A DNA stretch of 64,000 nt from CAWIMX01 sp963837345. Its GTDB lineage: Bacteria > Acidobacteriota > Vicinamibacteria > Vicinamibacterales > CAVVIG01. This document shows, in pieces, positions 16,620 through 25,387 of the stretch. The DNA lies in assembly GCA_963837345.1 (NCBI GenBank), contig CAWIMX010000001.1:2108001-2172000 (forward strand). Reading direction: 5' to 3'. A model generated the notes under the pieces. The model was not told where the DNA came from and ran no database searches. It saw only the letters and a program-made list of their open reading frames with translations. Made by a program: the position numbers and the translations under genes. Numbering within the stretch: the first letter of the stretch is position 1; each line of letters opens with the position of its first letter.

Positions 16620-17537
16620 TCACGGACGAACGCGGATGATCGTCTTCCCCTTGATCCGCTTGCTCGGGTTGAAGGCGGCGACGGCATCGTCGAGGGGCGA
16701 GACGTTCCCGATGTGTGTTCGCAGCCGTCCGTCACGCACCCGCTGGACGATCGCACTGAGTTGGGCACGTTCGGACTCGACAACGAAGTCGACCGCCAGG
16801 CCGTCGGCGGGCCGCGCCTCCGGCGGCCCGACGATGGACACAAGTGATCCTCCGGCTCGAATCAGGCCTGCGGACCGCCTGCCGATGTCGCCGCCGATGA
16901 CATCGAACACCAGATCGACTCGGCCGACGGTTTCGAGGACGTCGTGCTCGAGGTCGACGAACGCGTTCGCGCCGAAGTCGAGCACGGTCTGACGGTCGGC
17001 ACTGCGTCCGGTGCCGATGACGTAGGCGCCGGCCTCTCGTGCAAGCTGCGTCACCATCGACCCGACGGCGCCGGCCGCGCCGTGCGCCAGGACGCTCTGC
17101 CCCGCCCGAAGGCGGCCGTGCTGAAACAGCCCCTGCCAGGCGGTCAGGCCCGAGATCGGCAGACTGGCGCCGACCGTGAAGTCGACGTCGCCCGGGAGCG
17201 GCGCCAGGTTGCGTGCCTCGATCGCGACGTACTCGGTCAAGGTACCGTCGCGATACCAGTCCGCGAGGCCGAACACCCGCTGTCCCACCGATAGACCCGT
17301 CGTGCCATATCCCAGGGCCGTGACCACTCCGGCCAGCTCGTGCCCAGGAATCGACGGTGTTCGGTCACGGCCGAGGCGATCTGTCCAGGTGGAGGGCCAG
17401 GTCAGCTCAGTTGGGACGAATCCCGACGCATGAACCTGCACGACGACATCGTTTATTGCTGCCTGCGGCTGGGGCCGCTCCGCTGGCTTCATCCCGGCAG
17501 TTCCCGCAGCCTGGTCCGTCACCACTATCGCCTTCAT
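16620..17537 (-). CDS. NAD(P)-dependent quinone oxidoreductase-like MDR protein
   Basis: 305 aa medium-chain dehydrogenase/reductase. The N-terminal GroES-like half carries PSIPGHELAGVVTALG and VGQRVFGLADW. The Rossmann half carries VLAHGAAGAVGSMVTQLAREAGAYVIGTG (AAxGxVG cofactor loop). The zinc-ligand cysteines of alcohol dehydrogenases are absent, as in zinc-independent quinone oxidoreductases, which reduce quinones or enones with NAD(P)H. It ends HIGNVSPLDDAVAAFNPSKRIKGK as in the family. Convergent with the TetR-linked membrane gene; interspersed repeat copy B lies just upstream. Confidence 0.88.
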   Translation of the reverse strand: MKAIVVTDQAAGTAGMKPAERPQPQAAINDVVVQVHASGFVPTELTWPSTWTDRLGRDRTPSIPGHELAGVVTALGYGTTGLSVGQRVFGLADWYRDGTLTEYVAIEARNLAPLPGDVDFTVGASLPISGLTAWQGLFQHGRLRAGQSVLAHGAAGAVGSMVTQLAREAGAYVIGTGRSADRQTVLDFGANAFVDLEHDVLETVGRVDLVFDVIGGDIGRRSAGLIRAGGSLVSIVGPPEARPADGLAVDFVVESERAQLSAIVQRVRDGRLRTHIGNVSPLDDAVAAFNPSKRIKGKTIIRVRP

Positions 17538-17614
17538 CTGGAATCGTCTCCTCGAATCGCGGGATGGATGGCGAGTAGCGCGTTCGCATGTGCCCGTAAC
17601 TGGCGCTGTCTAGC

Positions 17615-17690
17615 AGGGTTTCAGGGGGTATGTGACACAGTTGTAACACAATCCGCGGCGCGACTTGCGACGATGCACCTCAATGAAGGC
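17615..17690 (+). repeat. Short interspersed repeat, copy B
   Basis: Core AGGGTTTCAGGGG then GTATGTGACACAGTTGTAACA (17615-17648). Similarity to copy C continues through CAATCCGCGGCGCGACTTGC and on to about 17690. It lies between the 5' end of the oxidoreductase gene and the 3' end of the YdeI gene. Confidence 0.65.
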
Positions 17691-17733
17691 CCGACATCGC
17701 GTCGTTGACGCCGGGGCGCTGGGTGATGCCCGC

Positions 17734-18375
17734 TCATGGATGGATCTTCTCGTGCCTCGCCAGCATCCCGATGAATTCCTCGATCCGCCGGGCGCGGGTC
17801 TCCGCCTTCTTCGCGGTCTGAATCCTGAAGAGGATCGCGTACCGGTTGGCGCTGTTCAGCGCTTCGAAGAAGGTCTTCGCCTTCCTGTTCTTCGCTATCG
17901 CGACCAGAAAATCTTCCGGTATGGTGGAACCCTTCGCCGAATGGTAGGCGTTCTCCCACCGCCCGTTCCGCTTCGCGTTCTCGATCGCCCTCAACCCGGC
18001 CGGCCTCATCCGGCCGCTCGCGATGAGCTGTTCCGCCTTCTCCCTGTTGATCTTCGACCAAATGCTTCGGGCTCCGCGCGGCGTGAATTTCTGCAGCCAC
18101 GCCTCCGAGTCGTGGGCCTGCTTCTGTCCGTCGATCCAGCCGTGGCAGAGCGCCGCCTCCAGCGCCTCCGCGTACGAGATCGATGTCAGGGCGCTCCCTC
18201 TTTTCGCGATCATCAGCCAGACGCCGGGTGAGGACTCATGATGGCCCGTCAGCCATCGCTCCCAGTCCTTCATCCCCTCCATGTGAAGAATGGGGAGTTT
18301 CGCGCGCGTTGTCGATTTCACTGGATGGTCCGGTTCCGTTCCTCGATGTGAAACGATCTCGTTCGCATGATGCAT
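17734..18375 (-). CDS. YdeI/OmpD-associated (Bacteriocin-resistance YdeI) family protein
   Basis: About 213 aa. Family marks in order: LPILHMEGMKDWERWLTGHH, PGVWLMIAKRGS, SISYAEALEAALCHGWIDGQK, WLQKFTPRGARSIWSKIN, then the C-terminal FFEALNSANRYAILFRIQTAKKAETRARRIEEFI. The protein is a small cytoplasmic domain; E. coli YdeI is linked to peptide resistance and many members have no known activity. The start is uncertain: ATG 18375, GTG 18321 and ATG 18282 are all possible and none has a clear ribosome site. A second family member, broken, lies at 21.1-21.8 kb. Confidence 0.82.
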   Translation of the reverse strand: MHHANEIVSHRGTEPDHPVKSTTRAKLPILHMEGMKDWERWLTGHHESSPGVWLMIAKRGSALTSISYAEALEAALCHGWIDGQKQAHDSEAWLQKFTPRGARSIWSKINREKAEQLIASGRMRPAGLRAIENAKRNGRWENAYHSAKGSTIPEDFLVAIAKNRKAKTFFEALNSANRYAILFRIQTAKKAETRARRIEEFIGMLARHEKIHP

Positions 18376-18412
18376 TGATCGTAGTGCATGTACTCGGCCG
18401 AGCGGTTCGCGT

Positions 18413-18613
18413 TCACCGCGACGATATAGGCCTACCGAGTTGCAGAGGAGTCGTCGTCCCGCCGGGCTCCAATTGGCCGAAGCATTTCCCCAATCGACGG
18501 AGGCGTTCCTGAATGTTCGTGCGCGCGATGCCGCCGTATCCGAGCACGATTCCGGCGAGCGCGTTCTCGCCGACCCCGAACGATGACAGCGTCTGGATGT
18601 CCCGAGCTCCCGA
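18413..18613 (-). pseudogene. C-terminal fragment of MocR/PdxR-type GntR-aminotransferase regulator
   Basis: About 50 residues (DIQTLSSFGVGENALAGIVL then GYGGIARTNIQERLRRLG) match the extreme C-terminus of MocR-like regulators, which fuse a GntR HTH to a PLP aminotransferase domain. Nothing of the rest is present; upstream sequence is already the next broken gene. A remnant left by deletion. Confidence 0.6.
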
Positions 18614-18633
18614 TTGACCTGACGCGCCACGTC

Positions 18634-19555
18634 TCACTTCAGTGTGACCACGACCTTGCCTTTGGCGCGTCCTGATTCGACGTAGGCCATAGCCGCCGTT
18701 GTCGATGCGAAGGGGAAAACTCGATCCACGACTGGCCGAATGAATCCGCCATCGATGAGACGTGTGATCTCGGCCAACTGTCCGCCGTTCGCTTTCATGA
18801 AAAGAAACGAGTAGTGCACTTGGCGGCGTTTGGCTTTCGCTCTGATCCCGTAGCTCAAGACGCCCATGATCGTTCTCAGAACCCAGCCTGCACTTGAGGC
18901 TTCGCGCAAACGCCGCATCCGGCGGACCTGAGATCGAAATGAGCTGTCCACCAGGCTTGAGCACTCGCAGAGACTTCTCGAGGGTCACCTTGTCCAGACT
19001 GTTCAACACCGTGTCGTACTCACGGAGGACGTGTGAGAAATCGTCCTTCTTGTAATCGATCACGACGTCGGCCCCGAGGCTCTTGACCAGATCGACGTTG
19101 GCCGTGCTCGTCGTCGTTGCCACCGTCGCGCCGACGTGCTTCGCCAGCTGAATGGCAAACGTGCCGACACCACCGGAGCCCGCGTGGATGAGAACCTTTT
19201 GCCCCCGCTTCAGATTGGCTCGTTCGATCAGCGCCTGCCACGCCGTCAAGCCGACCAGGGGAATCGACGCCGCTTCTTCCATCGTGAGGGCTTTGGGCTT
19301 GATCGCGACGTCGTCTTCGGTGGTCGCAATGAACTCCGCGAATGCACCGATTCGCCCGTCAGCCGGCCGCGCATAGACTTCGTCGCCGGGTGTGAATCGT
19401 CGCACTTGAGATCCGACCCGGACCACGTTCCCGGCGATGTCGTGGCCCAGAATCAGCGGCAGGCGATACGGAAGAATGCGCTTGAACTCGCCGTTTCTGA
19501 TCTTGGAATCCAGAAGATTGACACCTGCGGCGTGCACCTCGATCCCGTCGGCATG
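18634..19555 (-). pseudogene. Truncated and frameshifted NADP-dependent quinone oxidoreductase
   Basis: Medium-chain reductase of the zinc-independent type. The first codon block (19537 leftward) starts mid-domain at VHAAGVNLLDSKIRNGEFKR, so about 35 N-terminal residues are missing. It runs on through the cofactor loop HAGSGGVGTFAIQLAKHVGA and STANVDLVKSLGADVVIDYK to ISGPPDAAFAR near 18900. The frame then shifts and the C-terminus (GWVLRTIMGVLSYGIRAKAK ... AMAYVESGRAKGKVVVTLK) continues to the stop at 18634. Two independent lesions argue against a single read error. The 5' break lies about 100 bases from the copied tRNA half. Confidence 0.85.
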
Positions 19556-19662
19556 CGGCGGTAACCCGACGAATCCAAATCACATCGCAGGCCAGCAGGA
19601 TTTGAAAGAGCGTTTTGCGCTACACTGTCCGAGACCGCTCGCAAGTAACTGATTCTAAAGAC

Positions 19663-19701
19663 GGAGAGATGTCCGAGTGGTTGAAGGAGCACGCTTGGAA
19701 A
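19663..19701 (+). pseudogene. Partial copy (5' half) of tRNA-Ser(GGA)
   Basis: 39 bases identical to the first 39 of the intact tRNA-Ser gene at 27106, from the acceptor strand through the anticodon loop, ending just before the 3' anticodon stem. The leader also matches (GATTCTAAAG with a similar CCGCT-GCAA stretch). The 3' half is absent, so it cannot make a tRNA. Best read as an attachment-site relic or duplicated tRNA locus. Confidence 0.85.
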
Positions 19702-19817
19702 TTGAATCCGCTGGCGCGTGCTGACGCGCACTGAATCGCACGAACGCACTTCAGATCAACGACTTCCCCCAACATCAATCTGCGTCGGTGTGTCCCCGTA
19801 AGTGAGGGTGTTTGCCC

Positions 19818-19892
19818 CTGGTTTCGGCGGGTATGTGACACGGTTCTGACAGAATTCGCGTGGTGAGTTGCGGCGACAAACACCAGCGAATC
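19818..19892 (+). repeat. Short interspersed repeat, copy C
   Basis: CTGGTTTCGGCGG then GTATGTGACACGGTTCTGACA (19818-19851), with weaker similarity to copy B to about 19892 (GAATTCGCGTGGTGAGTTGC). Lies between the partial tRNA copy and the PPDK remnant. Confidence 0.6.
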
Positions 19893-19972
19893 AAGCTCCA
19901 TACGAGCGCACATCCGCCGATCAATCAACCGTCGTCGCCTTCTACGCTCGGATGTTCAACCAATGCCGGCCT

Positions 19973-20206
19973 GCCGAAGCGATCGCGACGGGCATAGCTG
20001 CGGGTCTTGGTGTCGCGACGGGCGCCATTATGTTTGATCCGGCGCAACAGATGGCCTCCGACGGGCCAGCGATCCTGGTGCGATCCGAGATGACTCCGAG
20101 CGACATCGCTGGGCTGGCGGCCGCGGCCGGCGCGCTCACCAGCCTCGGGGGACGGACGTCTCACGCGGCCGTCGGTGCCCGCCAGATGGGAAAGGTGTGT
20201 GGTTGG
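19973..20206 (+). pseudogene. Phosphohistidine-domain fragment of pyruvate phosphate dikinase
   Basis: About 78 residues match only the central swivelling domain of PPDK: GLGVATGAIMFDPAQQ, ILVRSEMTPSDIAGLAAAAG and the phosphohistidine motif TSLGGRTSHAAVGARQMGK, where the family has TARGGMTSHAAVVARGMGK. The ATP-grasp and PEP/pyruvate domains are missing on both sides. An isolated active swivelling domain is not expected to work alone; I call it a remnant. Confidence 0.7.
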
Positions 20207-20289
20207 CTGCCGCGCCCTACGCCTGGAGATCGGCTCGCACCAATGCTCGAATCGCTTACGGTCGTCCGCGCACCCGAACCGCTCGAACG

Positions 20290-20733
20290 TCAACCGTTGG
20301 CGGTGAGGACGTTCACTCCGGTCACGTGGAAGTAGCGCGCAGCCTGCAGCATGTGGCGGTCGTTCGTATACACCTCGTCAAAGCCATGTTCCTCGGCGCA
20401 GGCCAGGTGCAGCGCGTCACCGGAGCGGACGAAGACCGTGCTCGGCATGTCGAGGACGGCTTTACGCGTCTTTTCTACGAGGGCCGGCGTCACGCCAAAC
20501 CACTGCCACACGCCGTTCTTCTCATCGTCTTCGAACTCTTTCAGGATCGCCGTCATCTCCCGGCGTGTCACGTGGCGTTCTCTGACGTGCCGTTTGAGGA
20601 TCGACGCGAACTCGAGCCGGGCCAGCTCACACGATGCGAGGCCGGCCGCGCCATAGGCCACTTCGCGGACTCGATCCGCGCCCGGCTCATTGAGGTAGCA
20701 CTTGGCGATGTACGCCGCGTCGAAGTAGATCAT
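20290..20733 (-). CDS. PIN-domain toxin of a VapBC-type system
   Basis: 147 aa. PIN-fold acidic residues are visible at MIYFDAAYIAKCYLNE (first Asp), ASCELARLEFAS (Glu), RSGDALHLACAEE (Asp) and VYTNDRHMLQAA (Asp). These bind Mg and cut RNA in VapC toxins. The ATG overlaps the antitoxin TGA by four bases (ATGA), the standard coupled arrangement. With the antitoxin it forms a complete module in the accessory zone, able to stabilise it by addiction. Confidence 0.9.
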   Translation of the reverse strand: MIYFDAAYIAKCYLNEPGADRVREVAYGAAGLASCELARLEFASILKRHVRERHVTRREMTAILKEFEDDEKNGVWQWFGVTPALVEKTRKAVLDMPSTVFVRSGDALHLACAEEHGFDEVYTNDRHMLQAARYFHVTGVNVLTANG

Positions 20734-20966
20734 CGACCCTCGCGCAGTTCGGAAACGTACACGGCGGAATCGACTGGAATCTTCGACCGCTTGCGTATGG
20801 CCGCCTCTCGATTGGGAAGGGGCCGGCCGGTGACAGATGCGTCAAACGGCTGAAGCGCCGCGACGCTGCGACCGCGATCAGTGACCACGATCGGACCCCG
20901 ACTGGCGGCGTGCCGAACCCAGCGCCCGGTCTTCAAGTGCAGCTCACGGATGGAGATCGTCTTCAT
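20730..20966 (-). CDS. Phd/YefM-like antitoxin partner of the PIN toxin
   Basis: 78 aa from ATG 20966. The N-terminal segment MKTISIRELHLKTGRWVRHAASRGPIVVTDRGRSVAAL is the Phd/YefM-type dimer and DNA-binding fold; the C-terminal tail (AAIRKRSKIPVDSAVYVSEL) would cap the toxin. It normally neutralises the toxin and represses its own promoter. First gene of a two-gene unit coupled by ATGA overlap. Confidence 0.88.
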   Translation of the reverse strand: MKTISIRELHLKTGRWVRHAASRGPIVVTDRGRSVAALQPFDASVTGRPLPNREAAIRKRSKIPVDSAVYVSELREGR

Positions 20967-21112
20967 GTGCACATTGTGACACATTTCCTTCTAACGGAGA
21001 AACCAGGCATACGTACTCCCCGGCTCGGCGGCATCCGCGCCAACGCGTAGGAAGGGATTCGCGCTTGCCACTGAACGCAGCTCGGTCGCAGTGCGCGTGA
21101 CCACCGGGGCTC

Positions 21113-21151
21113 GACGTTGATGCCTCTCATGAGCGCGACGTGGCGTCTCAG
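21113..21151 (-). pseudogene. Tiny DUF1697 N-terminal remnant
   Basis: Thirteen codons read LRRHVALMRGINV, the typical beginning of DUF1697 proteins; the sequence diverges at once after that. DUF1697 genes often neighbour YdeI-family genes, as here. Very short, so tentative. Confidence 0.3.
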
Positions 21152-21760
21152 TTGGCGCGCGTTCCTTTCGTCGGCGTCCTGCGGCCTGGCCGGGTCAGCG
21201 GAGGGATTGTGCGGCGTGCCGCGCTGTGGCGAATGAGCAGGTCCAAGCGGCGGTCCCGAGTCTGCTTGCGCTTGGGGCTGACCACCCAATGGATGGCCGT
21301 GCGCCGGTACCACGGCGGCTGAGCCTCGAAGAAGACGGCCGCAGCGGAATTCGCACGTAGCATTTTCTCTTCGTCCGGCATCAGCCTGGCCGCACTGTGG
21401 CGCTCGAACGCATAGACGCCGGTTCGTTCGGCCGTGCGCGCGGCAAAGACGCGCCGACCAGCCGCAGTCATCTTTCCCATCTTCTCGAGCTCCGCAGCGC
21501 GAGCCACATTGACGGCGCTCCAGATGCTCCTCGGTTGCCGTGGGGTGAATCGGATGGTGTAGGCCTCGTCGCTCATCCGGCGACGAACACCGTCGAATCC
21601 AACCGAAACAGAGCGCCTCATCAACCGACTCGGGCCACGTGATGCTCGGCCTGCCGGTGCCCCTCTTGTAGAAGCCCACCAACAGCTCAGTCTTGGTGGC
21701 ATGGCACATCTTCAGCCATCGACGAAATGCTTCTGGCGTGGCGAAGAACGTCGGCCTCAT
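21148..21760 (-). pseudogene. Frameshifted YdeI-family gene
   Basis: Starts MRPTFFATPEAFRRWLKM at 21760 and reads well to DEALCFGWI near 21590. One extra C there throws the frame. One frame over, the protein resumes exactly, DGVRRRMSDEAYTIRFTPRQ, and runs to FFEAQPPWYRRTAIHWVVSP and the family's usual C-terminus near 21148. A single-base change restores the whole protein, so this is either a recent knock-out or a consensus error. It is a distant paralogue of the intact gene at 17.7 kb. Confidence 0.85.
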
Positions 21761-21812
21761 CGGGTCATCAGTCTTTCCTGCCCAGCTCCAATGACGTCCC
21801 CGTTGGCGCGAA

Positions 21813-22316
21813 TCAGGGACCGAGCGTCTCGTCTGCCGAGGGCCCGTAGGTCGCCGGTACCGGCTCATTGTTCAAACGCAGATAGACACCGAGCTGCGCG
21901 CGATGATGCACGAGATGGTTGATGAACATCTCACGGTACGCGAGAAAGCGCGTCCCCGTGAAAAGGGGCTTGCCCTGGAATAAAAGCTGCCAAGGCTCAG
22001 TCCACGCATCGTCCGGCACATCTGTGAGTGCGCGCCGTACCTGCACCACGGCATCGTCGAACACTCGAACGAGCTGTGCCGCCGACTCGAATGGTAGCGG
22101 CGTGTAGCTGCGTTGAGAGAAGTCGAGGCTGGGCTCGGTCAGGATGGTGACGCCGAGGCTTGCAAGCTGAGCGATGTGGGGCGCGAGCTTTCCGAGCGGC
22201 GTGGACTTTGGGTGCGGAACGAAGTCGGCCTTTCCGGCGGGAACTCGTTCGAGCATCGTCCGGGTCTTCTTCGCTTCCTCTTCAAATTCCGACAACAACA
22301 ACTCGTTGATCTGCAT
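21813..22316 (-). CDS. DinB/YfiT-family protein
   Basis: 167 aa from the ATG at 22316, which has TTGGAGGA upstream. Four-helix DinB fold with the metal-binding histidines in LAPHIAQLA (near residue 50) and FINHLVHHRAQLGVYLRLN (near 140). Members are metal-dependent transferases or hydrolases, often thiol-dependent; the substrate is unknown. Unlike the second DinB gene at 27.2 kb it lacks a signal peptide. Downstream in the leftward cluster that includes the membrane protein and flavin monooxygenase. Confidence 0.85.
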   Translation of the reverse strand: MQINELLLSEFEEEAKKTRTMLERVPAGKADFVPHPKSTPLGKLAPHIAQLASLGVTILTEPSLDFSQRSYTPLPFESAAQLVRVFDDAVVQVRRALTDVPDDAWTEPWQLLFQGKPLFTGTRFLAYREMFINHLVHHRAQLGVYLRLNNEPVPATYGPSADETLGP

Positions 22317-22386
22317 CGGTCCTCCAAGATGGGGTTTCGTCGGATCCGCCATCCGTCCTTGACGCCCGCCGCCGCATTAGTTGCAG

Positions 22387-23082
22387 CTAGCCATTGGCTT
22401 GTCTGAGTCGCGTGCGTGGCATGGCGACGCCGGCGGTCAGCAGCCAGATCAGTCCTGGGAATCGTGCCAACGGCAGCAACGGCGAGAGGGTCGGAAACAG
22501 CAGACTGACCGTCGACAATTCCGCCACGGCGGCGATACCGAGGCCACCCCAGCCGAGCCATCGAGGCATTAGTCGGAACGCCAGGGATGGCACCGACACG
22601 CCGGCGATCAGGAGGCCGAACGTCGTGACGCTCCCCACGCCGCCGGTCGCAAACGCGAGGAGTTGCACCGCTCTGAGCGCACCACTGTTGGCGGCGACGT
22701 CTGGGTGTGACAGGGTCCACGTCGCGAGACCGGAGACACCCAGGAAGATCGCGGACCCAATCCCTCCGAAGAGCGCAATGTGAACGCCGGCCACGTTCAG
22801 TCGATGAAAGAGCAGACGGCTGACGATCACGACACCAAACAGTCCGAGCGGGATCGCGGCCCCGAACTGAAGAAAGGCGGCAATCCGAGCGGCATCCGGA
22901 AAGCGCATGTAATACGCCTGGACATGGGCGACGCTGGTATACGGCGTCGGAAGGGACGCCCCATTCGACAACGTGTATGGCGCGGCGATGCCTGCGAGAA
23001 ACAATGCCACATGCACCGCCGCCAGAGCCAGCAAGGGCGGCGATCGATGTACTTCGGCACGGGAGACATCGCTATCGTTCAT
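22387..23082 (-). CDS. Multi-pass membrane protein of unknown function
   Basis: 231 aa; ATG at 23082 has GAGGTG upstream and overlaps the monooxygenase stop by four bases (ATGA), so translation is coupled. Six or seven hydrophobic segments (LLALAAVHVALFLAGIAAPY ... PLGLFGVVIVSRLLFH ... IALFGGIGSAIFLGVSGLATW ... PGLIWLLTAGVAM). The order of segments resembles DUF4386/DUF998-type proteins but I cannot assign it. The coupling points to a shared task with the monooxygenase, perhaps moving its substrate or product. Confidence 0.75.
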   Translation of the reverse strand: MNDSDVSRAEVHRSPPLLALAAVHVALFLAGIAAPYTLSNGASLPTPYTSVAHVQAYYMRFPDAARIAAFLQFGAAIPLGLFGVVIVSRLLFHRLNVAGVHIALFGGIGSAIFLGVSGLATWTLSHPDVAANSGALRAVQLLAFATGGVGSVTTFGLLIAGVSVPSLAFRLMPRWLGWGGLGIAAVAELSTVSLLFPTLSPLLPLARFPGLIWLLTAGVAMPRTRLRQANG

Positions 23083-24692
23083 TTTTGCACCTCGGCGAAT
23101 GCGGTGAAATAAAGACGCCTGAGCACGCCACGCAAGTCCGCCTCTGCATGCGTGGATGCATGAACGGCTCGCCACGCGATAAACCCGTCGGGCCGAACGA
23201 GTACGGCGCCATCGGTGCCGATGCCGTACTTGTCCGTGAACTCTTCAACAGTGCCGGCCCCATCGTGATCGTCATCAACGGGTGTGCAATGCATTTGGAG
23301 CGAGGCCGTGGCGGTGAGAGTGGCGACCGCCCGACACCACGCCTCGCCGGCTGGACCCGTCAGCAGGACGAATTGCTTGTCAAAGAGATCGTGAATGCCC
23401 TCCTGGCCGTTTCGCACCAGGCGCACGTGTGGCGCTCGAGCGCCAGGACGTCCCGACGGCCGTCTCGGATCGTCGAATTCGTCGTTCGCGATGTTACCTT
23501 CCGAAATCAGCGCGCCGGCCGGATACAGTTGACCAAAGATGACCGCGAAATCATCGACAATGCGTTCTGTCGGAGGCAGCCGCTTCGTCGGGTCCTGATA
23601 CCACGCGGCGAGGCGGGCGAGCGCTTGGGCCAACGTTCGCTCCGCCACGTGGCGTCGCTCCACGTCGTACGTCTCCAAGAGCTCGGAATCGGCGGTGCCC
23701 TTCAGGACGAAAGCCACTTTCCATGCGAGATTGTGTGCGTCATGAATGCCGGTGTTGCCGCCAAATCCGCCCGTCGGTGGGATGAGATGCGCCGCGTCGC
23801 CCACGAGAAACACTCGCCCGTCTGAGAACCTGTCCGCGATTCCGGCGACGACATCCCAGGAGCGCGCATCAAAGAGCTTGACCTTCACATCGGATCGGCC
23901 GGCGGCTTGGCGCACCAACTCCGCGGTTCGAGCGTCGGTAAAGTCTTCGGGCCGTTCGCCGCGTTCAGGCGAGTACTGAACCGCCAGCCGCCATCGATCG
24001 TCGCGTGGCACGATTGAACCGTTCACGTCGGTCACGAAACAGGCGGTAAATCGTCGGCCGTTAATGAACGGCTCCAGGTCGGTCTCGAAGATCAAGTTCA
24101 TCCAGTGCTGCAGTTCGCCGGCCCCGTGTTGGCGGATGCCGAGTTGCTCTCGCGTTCGGCCGCTGACCCCATCAGCGGCGACCAGGTAGGAGGACCGCAC
24201 CGTGTCCTCCGCACCCGTCTGGCGATCGCGAAGGTGACACGTCACGCCTACAGCATCCTGCTCAAAGCCGAGGAACTCGGTGCTGAACCGGATGTCGGCC
24301 CCCAGCCGCGTCGCGTGGGTTCGAAGGATCGGCTCGAGGTGATCCTGATCGCAGGTCTCTGCGGTCGCGGCACTCAGATCAGTGGTGTCGGCCCACGGCT
24401 TGCCGAGCCATTGAAGGTTGGGATCGGATAAGTTCTTGCCTCGGGCGATTTCCCCAGCCTTTTGGTCGCCGGTACGGTGTGCCCGGATTTCATCCTGGAT
24501 CCCCAGGTTCCGGTAAATCTCCATCGAGCGCGGCGAGATTCCCGCAAACTTGTATTGCACGGTCGTATCGGAATGTTGTTCGACGACGGTACAGCGGACA
24601 CCGTGGTGTGAGAGGAGCAGGGCCGTCGTGAGGCCGTTCAGGCTCCCGCCGACGATGACTACGGATGTCTGAGACGACACACGCTTCTCCAA
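23079..24692 (-). CDS. FAD-dependent aromatic monooxygenase (PheA/TfdB type)
   Basis: 537 aa. First FAD motif SVVIVGGSLNGLTTALLLSHHG, the DG motif YLVAADGVSGRTRE and the second FAD motif GRVFLVGDAAHLIPPTGGFG followed by NTGIHDAHNLAWKVA. A thioredoxin-like C-terminal domain follows (residues 400-530), as in phenol hydroxylase and in polyketide or tetracycline hydroxylases (RdmE/Tet(X)-like). Expected to hydroxylate a phenolic or polycyclic compound using NADPH. Part of a leftward cluster with a DUF2141 protein upstream and a coupled membrane protein downstream; a MarR gene lies beyond. Antibiotic or phenol modification is plausible but unproven. Confidence 0.9.
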   Translation of the reverse strand: MEKRVSSQTSVVIVGGSLNGLTTALLLSHHGVRCTVVEQHSDTTVQYKFAGISPRSMEIYRNLGIQDEIRAHRTGDQKAGEIARGKNLSDPNLQWLGKPWADTTDLSAATAETCDQDHLEPILRTHATRLGADIRFSTEFLGFEQDAVGVTCHLRDRQTGAEDTVRSSYLVAADGVSGRTREQLGIRQHGAGELQHWMNLIFETDLEPFINGRRFTACFVTDVNGSIVPRDDRWRLAVQYSPERGERPEDFTDARTAELVRQAAGRSDVKVKLFDARSWDVVAGIADRFSDGRVFLVGDAAHLIPPTGGFGGNTGIHDAHNLAWKVAFVLKGTADSELLETYDVERRHVAERTLAQALARLAAWYQDPTKRLPPTERIVDDFAVIFGQLYPAGALISEGNIANDEFDDPRRPSGRPGARAPHVRLVRNGQEGIHDLFDKQFVLLTGPAGEAWCRAVATLTATASLQMHCTPVDDDHDGAGTVEEFTDKYGIGTDGAVLVRPDGFIAWRAVHASTHAEADLRGVLRRLYFTAFAEVQK

Positions 24693-24710
24693 TTCCCGTG
24701 AATGTGGACC

Positions 24711-25145
24711 CTATCGTTTCAACAGCAGAATGTCGGCGTTGTCAATGTCGTTGTCGACGACGACAGCGACGTCGGCAAATCGCGGCTTGCGATGGTGCTG
24801 GTACGGAATCGTGAATCCGACGAGTTCACGCGGCCCGAACGGACCCATGTCCAGGCTCCCGTTCTCGTTCCGATCCTCGTAGGCACTAATCGCCCAGCGG
24901 CCTTCCTTCACCCGGAAGGCACAGGGGAACTCGATCACCGGCAACATAGAGAACGATTCAAGGATCGGCTTGCGCAGAAACCCCTTCTCGTCCCACACGG
25001 CGACATGAACCGTATGCTGGCCGGAGGCGCCACGAACAGTTCCTGAGATCACGAATTCTTTCGGCTGCGGTGATGGCTGAGCGAGCGGCGCGATGGCGAC
25101 AGTCACCATCACCTTGGCGAGGCGGACCGTGCTCTCAACAGGCAT
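24711..25145 (-). CDS. DUF2141-family exported protein
   Basis: 144 aa with a hydrophobic N-terminus (VMVTVAIAPLAQPSPQP). The beta-sandwich signature of DUF2141 is clear: ISGTVRGASGQHTVHVAVWDE, then RWAISAYEDRNENGSLDMG and GPRELVGF, the D-x-N-x-N-G-x-L-D calcium-like loop included. The function of the family is not known. It lies 18 bases before the flavin monooxygenase on the same strand, so it is probably the first gene of that operon. Confidence 0.8.
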   Translation of the reverse strand: MPVESTVRLAKVMVTVAIAPLAQPSPQPKEFVISGTVRGASGQHTVHVAVWDEKGFLRKPILESFSMLPVIEFPCAFRVKEGRWAISAYEDRNENGSLDMGPFGPRELVGFTIPYQHHRKPRFADVAVVVDNDIDNADILLLKR

Positions 25146-25387
25146 GCTTCACGTCCTTGCGCGAGAGTCCCGGCGCTGCATCCTCACTGGACCAACACCG
25201 CACCTCCAGTCAAGGCTTCAGCGTTTCGCGCTGTCGCATGTTGATAGCCGGGCAACAGAATACCTGCGTGAAGAAGTGCGGCTGTCCCGACAGTCACGGC
25301 TTCGGTTGCGAGAAGCTGCCCCAGTGGGCACATAAACGCGTGCCTTGCGGCGCTGACTGACACGTCGGTGGCCATATAGTTAATAAA

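Noticed and set aside
15181..19892. Interspersed repeats as integron attC sites
   Set aside because: They lack RYYYAAC/GTTRRRY ends, the gene modules point both ways and no integrase is present.
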